Shown: positions 35,479 through 43,407 of the stretch, in pieces
Position numbering within the stretch: the first letter of the stretch is position 1
Layout of the letters: each line of letters opens with the position of its first letter
Origin: Phaeobacter gallaeciensis DSM 26640
Lineage (GTDB): Bacteria > Pseudomonadota > Alphaproteobacteria > Rhodobacterales > Rhodobacteraceae
Reading direction: 5' to 3'
NCBI RefSeq assembly: GCF_000511385.1
Contig: NC_023137.1
Location: 1,433,001 to 1,497,000 of the forward strand
DNA: 64,000 nt
Notes under the pieces: model-generated
Told to the model about the DNA's origin: nothing
Databases searched by the model: none
What the model saw: only the letters and a program-made list of their open reading frames with translations
Translations under genes and position numbers: made by a program

Positions 35479-35901
35479 ATGGCTCTGGAACGTACCTTTT
35501 CGATCATCAAACCCGATGCAACCCGTCGCAACCTGACCGGTAAAATCAACGCCAAGTTCGAAGACGCAGGTCTGCGCGTTGTCGCCCAAAAGCGCATCCA
35601 CCTGACCAAAGCGCAAGCGGGCGAATTCTACGCCGTACACGCTGAGCGTCCGTTCTACGACGAACTTTGCGAATTCATGGCATCCGCGCCGATCGTTGCT
35701 CAGGTTCTGGAAGGCGAAAACGCCATCGCGAAAAACCGCGAAGTCATGGGCGCAACCAACCCGGCCGACGCTGCTGCGGGCACCATCCGCGCTGAGTTCG
35801 CCGAATCCGTTGGCGAAAACTCCGTTCACGGTTCCGACGCACCGGAAACCGCTGCGGTTGAGATCGCGTATTTCTTCTCCGGTCTGGAACTGGTCGGCTA
35901 A
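35479..35901 (+). CDS. ndk: Nucleoside diphosphate kinase
   Basis: Enzyme of 140 residues that balances nucleoside triphosphates by phosphate transfer through a histidine. [11 protein letters not shown] is the N-terminal signature, and [16 protein letters not shown] contains the catalytic histidine (about 117). CAGGAG upstream fixes the start at 35479. A strong terminator follows. Confidence 0.97.
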   Translation: MALERTFSIIKPDATRRNLTGKINAKFEDAGLRVVAQKRIHLTKAQAGEFYAVHAERPFYDELCEFMASAPIVAQVLEGENAIAKNREVMGATNPADAAAGTIRAEFAESVGENSVHGSDAPETAAVEIAYFFSGLELVG

Positions 35902-35931
35902 GCCACCGCTGTTTCAGCAGGAAGACAAGAG

Positions 35932-35965
35932 AAAGGCCGCGCCGGAGCATCCGGGGCGGCCTTTT
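35932..35965 (+). terminator. Rho-independent terminator of ndk
   Basis: AAAGGCCGC...GCGGCCTTTTT forms a GC-rich stem, extended inside by CCGGA/TCCGG, and is followed by five T. It begins 31 bases after the ndk stop codon. Confidence 0.85.
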
Positions 35966-35970
35966 TCATA

Positions 35971-36008
35971 ATATACCTGTTGGTGCGAGATATACCTGTT
36001 GGTGCGAG
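35971..36008. repeat. Perfect 19-bp tandem duplication
   Basis: ATATACCTGTTGGTGCGAG occurs twice head to tail without spacer (35971-35989 and 35990-36008), directly after the ndk terminator and 15 bases before the stop of the minus-strand DUF4112 gene. It looks like a slippage duplication; no coding role. Confidence 0.9.
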
Positions 36009-36023
36009 CGTCAGTGATGTCGG

Positions 36024-36548
36024 TCAACTGTGACGCAGACGTTTCTCGCCTGTGCTGCTTACGGTCGCTCTACCGCTGCGGCGATGCAACCGGTGAGGCA
36101 GGTTACGGGCGGCCTTCAATGTCTTGCGGGTTGGGGCGTTGATATGATCGAACCCCCTGCGGGCCAGCCGTATGGCCAAAGGCTCGCCCGCCATCGTCTT
36201 TTTTTCGAGATGCCGCCTCAGAATGGCAACATTACGCAAATTGGCTTTCCAGCCGATGTCGAACAGATCGCCCACCAAGGGGATCGTGCCGATCACCGCG
36301 TCAACGCCAATGTTACCGACCATCCGCGCAAGTGTACCGGGTGACGCGCCCATGCGGTAGCCGGACAACACGATATACCCCGCCGGTGCCAGTGCCAGCG
36401 CGTCGCCGACACCCGGAACCAGTCCCAGGATGCTGTCCCAGCCGATCCGCGCGCCCAGAACAGGCACGCGGAAGGCGCGGTCCATGCCATGCGCCAGCCG
36501 CTCAAGCGACTGAAGGCGCTCCTCATGCGGGGTGTCGACATTAGGCAT
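36024..36548 (-). CDS. DUF4112 domain protein
   Basis: Protein of 174 residues. The conserved DUF4112 core is visible as MDRAFRVPVLGARIGWDSILGLVPGVGDAL followed by GNIGVDAVIGTIPLVGDLFDIGWKANLRN. The core is hydrophobic and probably membrane-associated, while the last about 40 residues are basic. Function unknown. Its start overlaps the stop of the YqaE-type gene by eight bases. Confidence 0.85.
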   Translation of the reverse strand: MPNVDTPHEERLQSLERLAHGMDRAFRVPVLGARIGWDSILGLVPGVGDALALAPAGYIVLSGYRMGASPGTLARMVGNIGVDAVIGTIPLVGDLFDIGWKANLRNVAILRRHLEKKTMAGEPLAIRLARRGFDHINAPTRKTLKAARNLPHRLHRRSGRATVSSTGEKRLRHS

Positions 36549-36711
36549 GTTGGGGTTCCCGTGCGATCACCCAGACGGCGTGAACGATGCCGGGGATATA
36601 GCCCAGCAGGGTCAGCAGGATATTCAGCCAGAAATGTTTGCCCAGACCGACTTGAAGAAAGACGCCCAGCGGCGGTAGAATAACGGCGGCGATGATACGA
36701 ATAAGATCCAT
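36541..36711 (-). CDS. YqaE/Pmp3-family small membrane protein
   Basis: A 56-residue protein with two transmembrane helices (IRIIAAVILPPLGVFLQVG and FWLNILLTLLGYIPGIVHAVWVI), the exact pattern of the UPF0057/Pmp3 family, linked in other organisms to membrane potential and salt or cold stress. GGGAGAG lies just before the ATG at 36711. It is co-transcribed with the DUF4112 gene. Confidence 0.88.
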   Translation of the reverse strand: MDLIRIIAAVILPPLGVFLQVGLGKHFWLNILLTLLGYIPGIVHAVWVIAREPQHA

Positions 36712-36780
36712 GATAGCTCTCCCAAAGTTTTGGTTGCTGTTACAGACACAACTCGCGCAGCTTGGGAATGGTTCCACTTT

Positions 36781-37110
36781 TCACTGCCGCTCGATCACAC
36801 CGATCTCATTAAGCGCACGCTCGAATTCCGACTTACGGTCATCAAAGCTGCCAGCTTTCAGCGCATCAAATCGTTTGCGCAGCTCTGCTTTCTCGGCCCC
36901 TTTACAGTCGTTCCAGGGCCGCCCCTGCAGGGCCATCACCAAGACGTAATAACCGATGAAATGCGGCCGGTTGCCCGCCTCCAGCAGTCGGGTATAGGCC
37001 GCATCCGCCCCCAGCGCGCGCAGCGCCTCGGCAGAGGGGATGCCCGCCTTGGTGCAGGCCGCCTCAAAGGCAGGGCCAAGATTGCGGATGGAGGATACAG
37101 GAGTGGACAT
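36781..37110 (-). CDS. TfoX C-terminal domain protein
   Basis: Protein of 109 residues. SSIRNLGPAFEAACTKAGI with SAEALRALGADAAYTRLLEAG is the helical TfoX C-terminal domain pattern, followed by YVLVMALQGRPWNDCKGAEKAELRKRF, typical for this family. The N-terminal TfoX domain of competence regulators is absent. The start at 37110 matches the domain edge; an upstream ATG at 37191 would add 27 unrelated residues. Function unclear. Confidence 0.75.
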   Translation of the reverse strand: MSTPVSSIRNLGPAFEAACTKAGIPSAEALRALGADAAYTRLLEAGNRPHFIGYYVLVMALQGRPWNDCKGAEKAELRKRFDALKAGSFDDRKSEFERALNEIGVIERQ

Positions 37111-37349
37111 ACCGGGAACATATCCGCCGGACGCTACTGTGTCACGGTGAGATTTTAGGGAAATTTGAAACATTTCTATGATGAATTGCACAGAGGTCGA
37201 ACGCTAAGGTTGTGCTGGCGCTATCCTTTTTCGCGCCCGGAAACACCCACTGGATAGAAGATCGTGATCACTGAAGACCTTAATGTGAGATCAACACGCC
37301 CGCTCTGGGTCATCCCAGAACCGTCAGGATACGCCGAAAGGACTGCAGC

Positions 37350-38699
37350 ATGATCTACCCTATCATTCTCGCCGGAGCCACAGCTTCCGATATCGCCAGC
37401 AGCGCAGATATGGTGCCCATGCATTTTGAAGACGCCACGGGTGTCGAGAGCCGCTTTCAAACTGTCCTGTCGGCTGTTGCCGCGCCTGAATTTCAGGCGC
37501 CGACAGTTCTGACCAGTGATATCTTTGCTGAGGTGGTTCACACGCAGATGGAGGCAACAGGCATCACCGGGCAGTTGCTGCTGGAACCCGGAGCCACCAA
37601 AACCGCTGCAGGTGTGATCGCGGCTTTGCATAGCCTGCGGGCAGCGGCTGACAGTCTTGTTCTGATCCTGCCTGCGGATCAGGATTTTGATGACGCCAAC
37701 CAGCTTCAGGATGCTTTGGCTCAGGGGGTTCTGGCAGCGCAGCAGGGCGATATAGTGATGTTGGGGGTGCAAACGGATCGTGCTTGCCGCAGCCATGGCT
37801 ACATTGAATGTGCCCGCAGCTTGGTTGCCGATGGCGTCACCCCGGTCAGCAAGTTCCTCGATCAGCGCAACCCGGCCTTCGATGGCTGGCGTGAACAGCC
37901 TGCCGCAAAGCTTTGGAACACTGGCATTTACCTTGCCCGGCTCGACACGCTGCTGGCAGCCTACAAAAAGCATGCCGCCCGGATCCTGATGCCGAGCAAG
38001 ACGGCGGTTGCCCGAGGCCTTCAGGTTGACGGTATCTTGACGCTGGACGCCGAAAGCTATCGCCGCTCCCGTGACATCCCCTTTGAAAATGCGGTGCTGC
38101 GCCATCTTGATGGTCTTTCGGTTGTGGAACTTGATGCGGGCTGGAATGAACTTGACGCTTGGCAGGTGGAGCCTGAGGTCGCCAGCGATGCCGAATGGGA
38201 GGCTTGGCTGTCCGGTAGCGTCTCCGGTGAGGCTGGCTGGTGCAAAACCCTGCCGCATAGCCGCAGGGCGCCTGCCGAACGCCCCGCCGCCACAATGCGC
38301 GAGAGCAGCGATGCCGCGACGTTGGCTAGCTGGTATAGCGATCAGCTGCGCGAAGGGGGGGCTCGCACTGCCGACCAAGGCGCGATCGAGAGCTGGGGTC
38401 ACAGCGAGACTCTCGATATGGGCGCGCAGCATATCGTCAAACATTTGACTGTGTTGCCCGGACAAAGCCTGCCGCTTTCGGTGGCAACCCTCGGCACCCA
38501 TTGGCGGGTGGTTGAAGGATCCGCAATGATCTCGTCGCAGGAGCGGGTACAGATGGTCTGGCGGGATCAGAGCCTCACCAGCGGCGGCGAAATTCAGCAG
38601 ATCGATAATATCGGCATTCGCCCCCTGCACCTGATCGAAGTGGCGCCGGCCCGCAGCGTCCGGATGGCAGAACGCAGGATCCTGTCTGGCGTTGCTTAG
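37350..38699 (+). CDS. Degenerate mannose-1-phosphate guanylyltransferase/isomerase-like protein
   Basis: Full-length relative (449 residues) of bifunctional ManC/AlgA. Recognisable family stretches are LLLEPGATKTAAGVIAAL, VLILPADQDF, WNTGIYLARLDTLL and a C-terminal cupin-like part (VKHLTVLPGQSLPLSVATLGTHWRVVEG). Key motifs are lost. The nucleotide loop, normally GGxGxRLWPLSR with PKQF, reads AGATASDIASSADMVPMHF here. The EKP motif is replaced by KFLDQ, and the metal-binding HHHRxEHW of the isomerase part is absent. The frame is intact with normal codon use, so it is not an ordinary pseudogene. It may be a pseudoenzyme with a regulatory or scaffold role, or an enzyme with another activity. 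Confidence 0.7.
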   Translation: MIYPIILAGATASDIASSADMVPMHFEDATGVESRFQTVLSAVAAPEFQAPTVLTSDIFAEVVHTQMEATGITGQLLLEPGATKTAAGVIAALHSLRAAADSLVLILPADQDFDDANQLQDALAQGVLAAQQGDIVMLGVQTDRACRSHGYIECARSLVADGVTPVSKFLDQRNPAFDGWREQPAAKLWNTGIYLARLDTLLAAYKKHAARILMPSKTAVARGLQVDGILTLDAESYRRSRDIPFENAVLRHLDGLSVVELDAGWNELDAWQVEPEVASDAEWEAWLSGSVSGEAGWCKTLPHSRRAPAERPAATMRESSDAATLASWYSDQLREGGARTADQGAIESWGHSETLDMGAQHIVKHLTVLPGQSLPLSVATLGTHWRVVEGSAMISSQERVQMVWRDQSLTSGGEIQQIDNIGIRPLHLIEVAPARSVRMAERRILSGVA

Positions 38700-38751
38700 A
38701 GGCCCAACCGGACCACCTGCAGGGGTTACTCATCAGCTCACCAGAGAGACA

Positions 38752-38798
38752 CGGGCCGCAGTATTTCGCGGCCCGGTTTGCCTTTGGTCTGGACCAAA
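38752..38798. terminator. Bidirectional hairpins between the ManC-like and SulP genes
   Basis: CGGGCCGC (38752-38759) pairs with GCGGCCCG (38768-38775) across an 8-base loop. A second inverted repeat TTTGGTC/GACCAAA lies at 38783-38798. They sit in the 102-base gap between two converging genes, where a terminator is expected. There is no long T-run, so efficiency is uncertain. Confidence 0.55.
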
Positions 38799-38801
38799 CA
38801 T

Positions 38802-40556
38802 CTAGCTCCTGAGGGACGGTGCGGAGAGACGTGCCTCGCTCCCAGCAGGCCGCAATGCCTCCACCGCATCGTGCTGGCTCAGGAAGACCTTGCCAGTGAG
38901 GTGATCCAGCAGCGCCCCGCGCCGCAACCGGTCCATCACCGGCCCCTTCACCTCTGACAGATGCAGCATCACGCCCATCTCTGACAGCCGGTGCATGATT
39001 TCCTCTAGGGATTCCAGTGCACTGAGGTCGATGTCGTTGATCGCGGCGCAGTGCAGCACGACATGATCGATGACAGGGTCATCCGCCACCCGCCTGTGGA
39101 TGCAATCCTCCAGAAAACGAGCGTTGGCAAAAAACAGGCTCTCGTCGACGCGCAGGGTCAGCAGGCTGGGGTAGGTCTCCACCTCATGGCGCAGGATATT
39201 GCGGAAGTGTTCGGTGCCCGGCACCCGACCCACCTCGGCAATATGCGGGCGGGAAGATTTGTAGAGATGCAGCAAAATCGACAGGACCACCCCAGCCGAA
39301 ACGCCCGCCTCGACACCCATCAACAGCGTCAGCGTGATGGTGGCCAGAACAGCGGCAAAATCTGCTTTGGAATAGTCCCAGCTCTTGCGCAGGATAGAGA
39401 AATCCACCAACCCCAAAACGGCGGTGATGATGGTCGCGGCAAGGGTCGCCTTGGGCAGGAAGTAGATCAGCGGCGTTAGGGCAACGGCGGCAATTGCCAG
39501 CCCAACTGCGGTGAACGCGCCCGCTGCAGGGGTTTCCGCTCCGGCATCAAAATTCACCACTGAACGGGAGAACCCACCGGTCACCGGAAAGCCGCCGGTA
39601 AAAGCCGCGCCAAGGTTGGCGGTGCCCAGTCCGATCAGCTCCTGATCCGGGTCGATCCGCTGCCGCCGCTTTGCGGCGAGCGTTTGCGCCACGGAAATCG
39701 ATTCCACAAATCCGATGACGGAAATCAGTACCGCAGGTAGCAGCAGCTGCGCCAGCAGATCCTGTGACAGATCCGGCAGAGTGAGGGGTGGCAGCGCTTG
39801 CGGCACCGCGCCGACAATCTTCACACCACTTTCTGCCAGCCCTAGTCCCCAGACGGTCAGCGTGGTCACGACAACCGCCGCAACTGGCCCGGCTTTGGTC
39901 AGAAAACCCGCCATGCGCGTCCCGACCCCGAGCCGACGCAGGGCCGGGTTCAGCCCGCGCCGCACCCAGAACAGAAATGCTGTCGCGCCGCCGCCGATCA
40001 GCGCGGTTGGCCAGTTGAGCTGCGGCAGATGCTCCAACAGTGACAGGACCAACTCCGGCAGCGTATGACCTTCGGCTGTGATCCCTAGCAGGTGCTTGAT
40101 CTGACTGGTGGCGATCAGCACGCCGGAGGCGGTGATAAATCCGGCAATCACCGGATGTGACAGGAAATTTGCTAGAAACCCCAGCCGCAGCAGCCCCATC
40201 GCCAATAGGATCGCGCCCGACAGCACGGCCAGCGACAGGGCCGCAACCGCGTAGCCCATGCTTCCCTGTGCGGTGATTTGGCTGAGGCTGGCGGCAGTCA
40301 TCAGCGACACCACGGCGACGGGGCCCACCGCCAGCGCCCGACTGGTGCCAAACACCGCATAGAGCAGGATTGGCACGATTGAGGCATAAAGCCCGGCCTC
40401 AGGCGGCAAACCCGCCAGCAACGCATAGGCCAGCGACTGCGGGATCAACATGATGGTGACAATCACCGCTGCGATCAGGTCATTGGTCAGGGTCAGTCGG
40501 TCATACTCCCGCCCCCAGGTCAAAAGCGGGACATAGCGGGTCAGGAGAGAGGGCAT
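38802..40556 (-). CDS. SulP-family anion transporter with STAS domain
   Basis: Inner-membrane protein of 584 residues with ten or more hydrophobic segments and the SulP signature SLAYALLAGLPPEAGLYASIVPILLYAVFGTSRALAVGPVA near the N-terminus. The C-terminal about 120 residues form a STAS domain (SLLTLRVDESLFFANARFLED, then HCAAINDIDLSALESLEEI). Family members move sulfate, bicarbonate or organic acids. No carbonic anhydrase or assimilatory sulfur gene is adjacent, so the substrate is open. Confidence 0.88.
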   Translation of the reverse strand: MPSLLTRYVPLLTWGREYDRLTLTNDLIAAVIVTIMLIPQSLAYALLAGLPPEAGLYASIVPILLYAVFGTSRALAVGPVAVVSLMTAASLSQITAQGSMGYAVAALSLAVLSGAILLAMGLLRLGFLANFLSHPVIAGFITASGVLIATSQIKHLLGITAEGHTLPELVLSLLEHLPQLNWPTALIGGGATAFLFWVRRGLNPALRRLGVGTRMAGFLTKAGPVAAVVVTTLTVWGLGLAESGVKIVGAVPQALPPLTLPDLSQDLLAQLLLPAVLISVIGFVESISVAQTLAAKRRQRIDPDQELIGLGTANLGAAFTGGFPVTGGFSRSVVNFDAGAETPAAGAFTAVGLAIAAVALTPLIYFLPKATLAATIITAVLGLVDFSILRKSWDYSKADFAAVLATITLTLLMGVEAGVSAGVVLSILLHLYKSSRPHIAEVGRVPGTEHFRNILRHEVETYPSLLTLRVDESLFFANARFLEDCIHRRVADDPVIDHVVLHCAAINDIDLSALESLEEIMHRLSEMGVMLHLSEVKGPVMDRLRRGALLDHLTGKVFLSQHDAVEALRPAGSEARLSAPSLRS

Positions 40557-40676
40557 TCAGGTCTTTCTTTGCGTGTCACGTGCAGTCTGGCAGCGGGAGG
40601 CGTGTCAAACTCGTAGGTTCCCTTGAACGACAGCGCCAGGGGGGGGCAAGCTGCAGACTGCACAACAGGTTTGGGA

Positions 40677-40889
40677 TCAGAGCTTGCAGCTGCGCAAACC
40701 AAGCATCGTGTAGACTGGGCAGCTGCGGGTGAGCGCCACCAGAAGCATCACCACCCCGACAACCACCGACAACACCGTGGCCCAGGTTGCGGCAAAAATG
40801 GCAAATCCGCTGACAAAGGGCGCGGCAATGAGGGCCACGCCCAGCATCAGGCGTATCATCCGGTCGAGGGTGCCGACGTTTCTGGTCAT
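40677..40889 (-). CDS. DUF2892 (YgaP-type) small membrane protein
   Basis: A 70-residue protein: TRNVGTLDRMIRLMLGVALI opens the DUF2892 domain, two transmembrane helices follow, and it ends RSCPVYTMLGLRSC, with the Cys pair common in this family. AAGGAG precedes the ATG at 40889. In YgaP the same domain anchors a rhodanese, so a sulfur or persulfide link is possible. It lies just downstream of a Crp/Fnr regulator in the same direction. Confidence 0.85.
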   Translation of the reverse strand: MTRNVGTLDRMIRLMLGVALIAAPFVSGFAIFAATWATVLSVVVGVVMLLVALTRSCPVYTMLGLRSCKL

Positions 40890-40948
40890 CTTATCTACTC
40901 CTTGGCGATATCTCCCCACCACAAACAGCAGATGCCTTGTCGATGTCT

Positions 40949-40961
40949 GTGACAAAGTCAC
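40949..40961 (-). promoter_or_regulatory. Candidate operator upstream of the DUF2892 gene
   Basis: GTGAC-AAA-GTCAC is a perfect 5-bp dyad 60 bases upstream of the DUF2892 start. Read toward that gene it contains CTTTGTCACA, a 10-base string also present at 41881-41890 upstream of cydA. The half-site spacing differs from classical Crp and Fnr boxes, so the assignment to the adjacent regulator is tentative. Confidence 0.35.
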
Positions 40962-41002
40962 CCTTGCGCAGGTGTATCGTCAAATCCGGGGGGGCCGGTG
41001 GG

Positions 41003-41680
41003 TTAGCGCCCGGCCAGCTGCTGCAACGCCTCGCGGTTCACCAGGTCGATACTGCCACGCGCCAGCTGCACCCAGCCACGGCGCTGAAACTCCTGCATCT
41101 GGCGCGACACCACCTCGCGGGCGGTGCCCAGATCCACGGCCAGTTGCTGATGGGTCACCGCCAGATGATCATCTGCTCCGGCCAGATCCAAAAGCCCCTG
41201 CGCCAGCCGCACGTCAACGCGCTGAAACGCAACCTCGTCAATCACCAGAAACAAATCGGTGATCCGCTTGGAGAAGGCCGAGAAGACAAAACTGCGGAAC
41301 TCTGCCGAGGTGGCGACCAGCGCGTCAAACACCGAACGGGGCAGGGCAGCGGCGGCAACATCTGTCTCGGCAATGCCTTCTGCTGCGTAATCCTCATAGG
41401 CCAGCAGGCAGGCGGTGGTCAGCACACAGCTTTCGCCCGCATTGATCCGGTACAGCAGGATCTCGCGCCCGCTGTAGGAAACCTGCTGCACCCGCACCGT
41501 TCCGTCCAGCAGGAACAGCATGTTTTCGGGTGATTTGCCGGGTCCAAAAATCACTGTGCCTTTCGGCACGTTTATCTGCACGGCCTCAGCGAGGATATGC
41601 GCCTTGGTTTCTGCATCCAACCTGGCCAATCCGGCGAACCGATCAATCCAGAGGGGGTGTGCCGGGGTCATAGCTGTCAT
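41003..41680 (-). CDS. Crp/Fnr-family transcriptional regulator
   Basis: Protein of 225 residues with a cyclic-nucleotide-binding-like beta-roll (about 20-120) and a C-terminal helix-turn-helix (HQQLAVDLGTAREVVSRQMQEFQRRG). It lacks the N-terminal cysteine cluster of oxygen-sensing Fnr. Two cysteines lie close together in the sensor part (GESCVLTTACLL), a pattern that could sense thiol or persulfide chemistry; that is inference. Neighbours are a DUF2892 gene downstream and cydAB divergently upstream, pointing to a respiratory or sulfur-related regulon. Confidence 0.88.
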   Translation of the reverse strand: MTAMTPAHPLWIDRFAGLARLDAETKAHILAEAVQINVPKGTVIFGPGKSPENMLFLLDGTVRVQQVSYSGREILLYRINAGESCVLTTACLLAYEDYAAEGIAETDVAAAALPRSVFDALVATSAEFRSFVFSAFSKRITDLFLVIDEVAFQRVDVRLAQGLLDLAGADDHLAVTHQQLAVDLGTAREVVSRQMQEFQRRGWVQLARGSIDLVNREALQQLAGR

Positions 41681-41880
41681 TCCGTTCTTGCCTGCGCCAT
41701 TCTGCCATCTTCACCTGCGGACCAGAGGTTTGACCCTGCTCAGCCCTGTCAAAGCCCGTTGAAACAGGCTGTGCAACGGCTTTTTCAGCGGTTAGCATAA
41801 ACCGGCGCTATTCTGAAAACCTGAGACCTGTCGCCGCGCTGCGGCTTTCTGCCACCTGCAAATCTGCGCTCCGGTATTAG

Positions 41881-41890
41881 CTTTGTCACA
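41881..41890 (+). promoter_or_regulatory. Candidate operator half-site upstream of cydA
   Basis: CTTTGTCACA, about 79 bases upstream of the cydA start, matches the string in the DUF2892 upstream dyad. It sits in the 288-base spacer between the divergent Crp/Fnr gene and cydA, where the cytochrome bd promoter must lie. The second half of a dyad is not clear here. Confidence 0.3.
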
Positions 41891-41968
41891 AGAAAAAAGG
41901 CCACCCCACCACTGTTCGTACTCCAAACCGGTCGGGGGTGGCACCGAATTCTAGGAAAGAGACCAGAT

Positions 41969-43393
41969 ATGTTTGATGGGCTGACAGCCGAGACACTGGC
42001 ACGGATGCAGTTTGCGTTCACTGTCTCGTTTCACATCATTTTCCCGGCGTTCTCCATCGGTTTGGCCAGCTATCTGGCTGTTTTGAACGCGCAATGGCTG
42101 CGCACCCGGGATGAAACCTACTACACCCTGTTTGAATACTGGAAGAAGATCTTCGCGGTTGCCTTTGGCATGGGGGTCGTCTCCGGTATTGTGATGTCTT
42201 ACCAGTTTGGCACCAATTGGTCGGTGTTCTCCGATAAGACCGGCCCGGTGCTTGGCCCATTGATGGCCTATGAGGTGCTGTCTGCGTTTTTTCTTGAGGC
42301 CGGGTTCCTCGGCATCATGTTGTTTGGACGTGCTCGTGTAGGGGACAGGCTGCATATGTTCGCCACTGCCATGGTGGCCTTTGGCACGTTAATGTCAGCG
42401 ACATGGATCCTGAGTGTGAACAGCTGGATGCAGACGCCTGCAGGATACAGCATCAATGACGTGGGCCAGTTTGTGCCAGAGGATTGGTGGCAGATCGTCT
42501 TTAATCCCTCTTTCCCCTACCGCTTGGTGCATATGGTGCTGGCGGCTTTCCTCACCACTGCGCTGGTGGTGGGGGGCGTTGGTGCCTTGCACTTACTGCG
42601 CGACAAAACCGATGCAGCGGCGCGACGGATGTTCTCCATGGCGATGTGGATGCTGGTGGTGGTCGCCCCGCTCCAGATCTTCGCCGGGGACACACACGGG
42701 CTGAACACACTGGAACATCAACCCGCCAAGGTGATGGCAATGGAAGGTCACTATGACAGTCACCCTGAGGGGGCACCGTTGATCCTGTTCGGGCTGCCAA
42801 ATGCCGAAACCAAGTCAATCGACTATGCGATTGAGATCCCAAAGCTCTCGAGCCTGATCCTGAAACATGATCTGAACGCGCCTCTGGCCGGGCTGGACAC
42901 CATTCCGGACGAGGACGAGCCACCGGTCGCGATCCTGTTCTGGAGTTTCCGTGTTATGGTAGGCCTAGGCTTTGTGATGGCGGGTCTTGGGCTCTGGTCG
43001 CTCTGGGGGCGTTTACGCGGGCAGCTCTATGACAGTCGCTGGCTGCACCGCGCTTCGATTGCCATGGCGCCGATGGGGTTCGTCGCAGTTCTGGCCGGTT
43101 GGATCACGACTGAGGTTGGGCGCCAGCCGTTCACGGTCTATGGCCTTCTGCGCACCTCTGACAGTCTGGCGCCGGTGTCCGCACCTGCGGTCGCGGCCTC
43201 GCTGACAGCGTTTGTGATTGTCTACTTCTTCATCTTCGGGGCCGGAACCTTCTACATCCTGCGCATGATGAACAAGGCACCTGCGACCCGCAATCTTGGC
43301 CTACGTGACGGGCCGGTGCGGGCGGCGGGGATCACCCCGGCGCAGCAGGTCGACCCAGACATCACCGATGATCCCACCCCGCAAGGCAACTGA
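41969..43393 (+). CDS. cydA: Cytochrome bd-type quinol oxidase subunit I (CIO type)
   Basis: Inner-membrane subunit of 474 residues that oxidises quinol and carries the haems of a terminal oxidase. The N-terminal FTVSFHIIFPAFSIGLASYL has the haem-ligand histidine, FPYRLVHMVLAAFLTTALVVGGVGAL the second, and GDTHGLNTLEHQPAKVMAMEGHY starts the quinol (Q) loop, which is short as in cyanide-insensitive oxidases. The normally conserved GRQPW reads GRQPF. It forms an operon with cydB (14 bases apart). Such oxidases serve low oxygen or inhibited respiration. Confidence 0.94.
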   Translation: MFDGLTAETLARMQFAFTVSFHIIFPAFSIGLASYLAVLNAQWLRTRDETYYTLFEYWKKIFAVAFGMGVVSGIVMSYQFGTNWSVFSDKTGPVLGPLMAYEVLSAFFLEAGFLGIMLFGRARVGDRLHMFATAMVAFGTLMSATWILSVNSWMQTPAGYSINDVGQFVPEDWWQIVFNPSFPYRLVHMVLAAFLTTALVVGGVGALHLLRDKTDAAARRMFSMAMWMLVVVAPLQIFAGDTHGLNTLEHQPAKVMAMEGHYDSHPEGAPLILFGLPNAETKSIDYAIEIPKLSSLILKHDLNAPLAGLDTIPDEDEPPVAILFWSFRVMVGLGFVMAGLGLWSLWGRLRGQLYDSRWLHRASIAMAPMGFVAVLAGWITTEVGRQPFTVYGLLRTSDSLAPVSAPAVAASLTAFVIVYFFIFGAGTFYILRMMNKAPATRNLGLRDGPVRAAGITPAQQVDPDITDDPTPQGN

Positions 43394-43407
43394 CAGAGGT
43401 CCTTACT

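Noticed and set aside
35971..36008. Possible CRISPR-like repeat
   Set aside because: Only two units, without spacers between them; a simple tandem duplication.
37221..38630. Long open frame on the minus strand (about 469 codons) opposite the ManC-like gene
   Set aside because: It has no family motifs, an Arg/Gln/His-rich composition typical of an antisense shadow, and no ribosome site; the plus strand carries the recognisable homologue.
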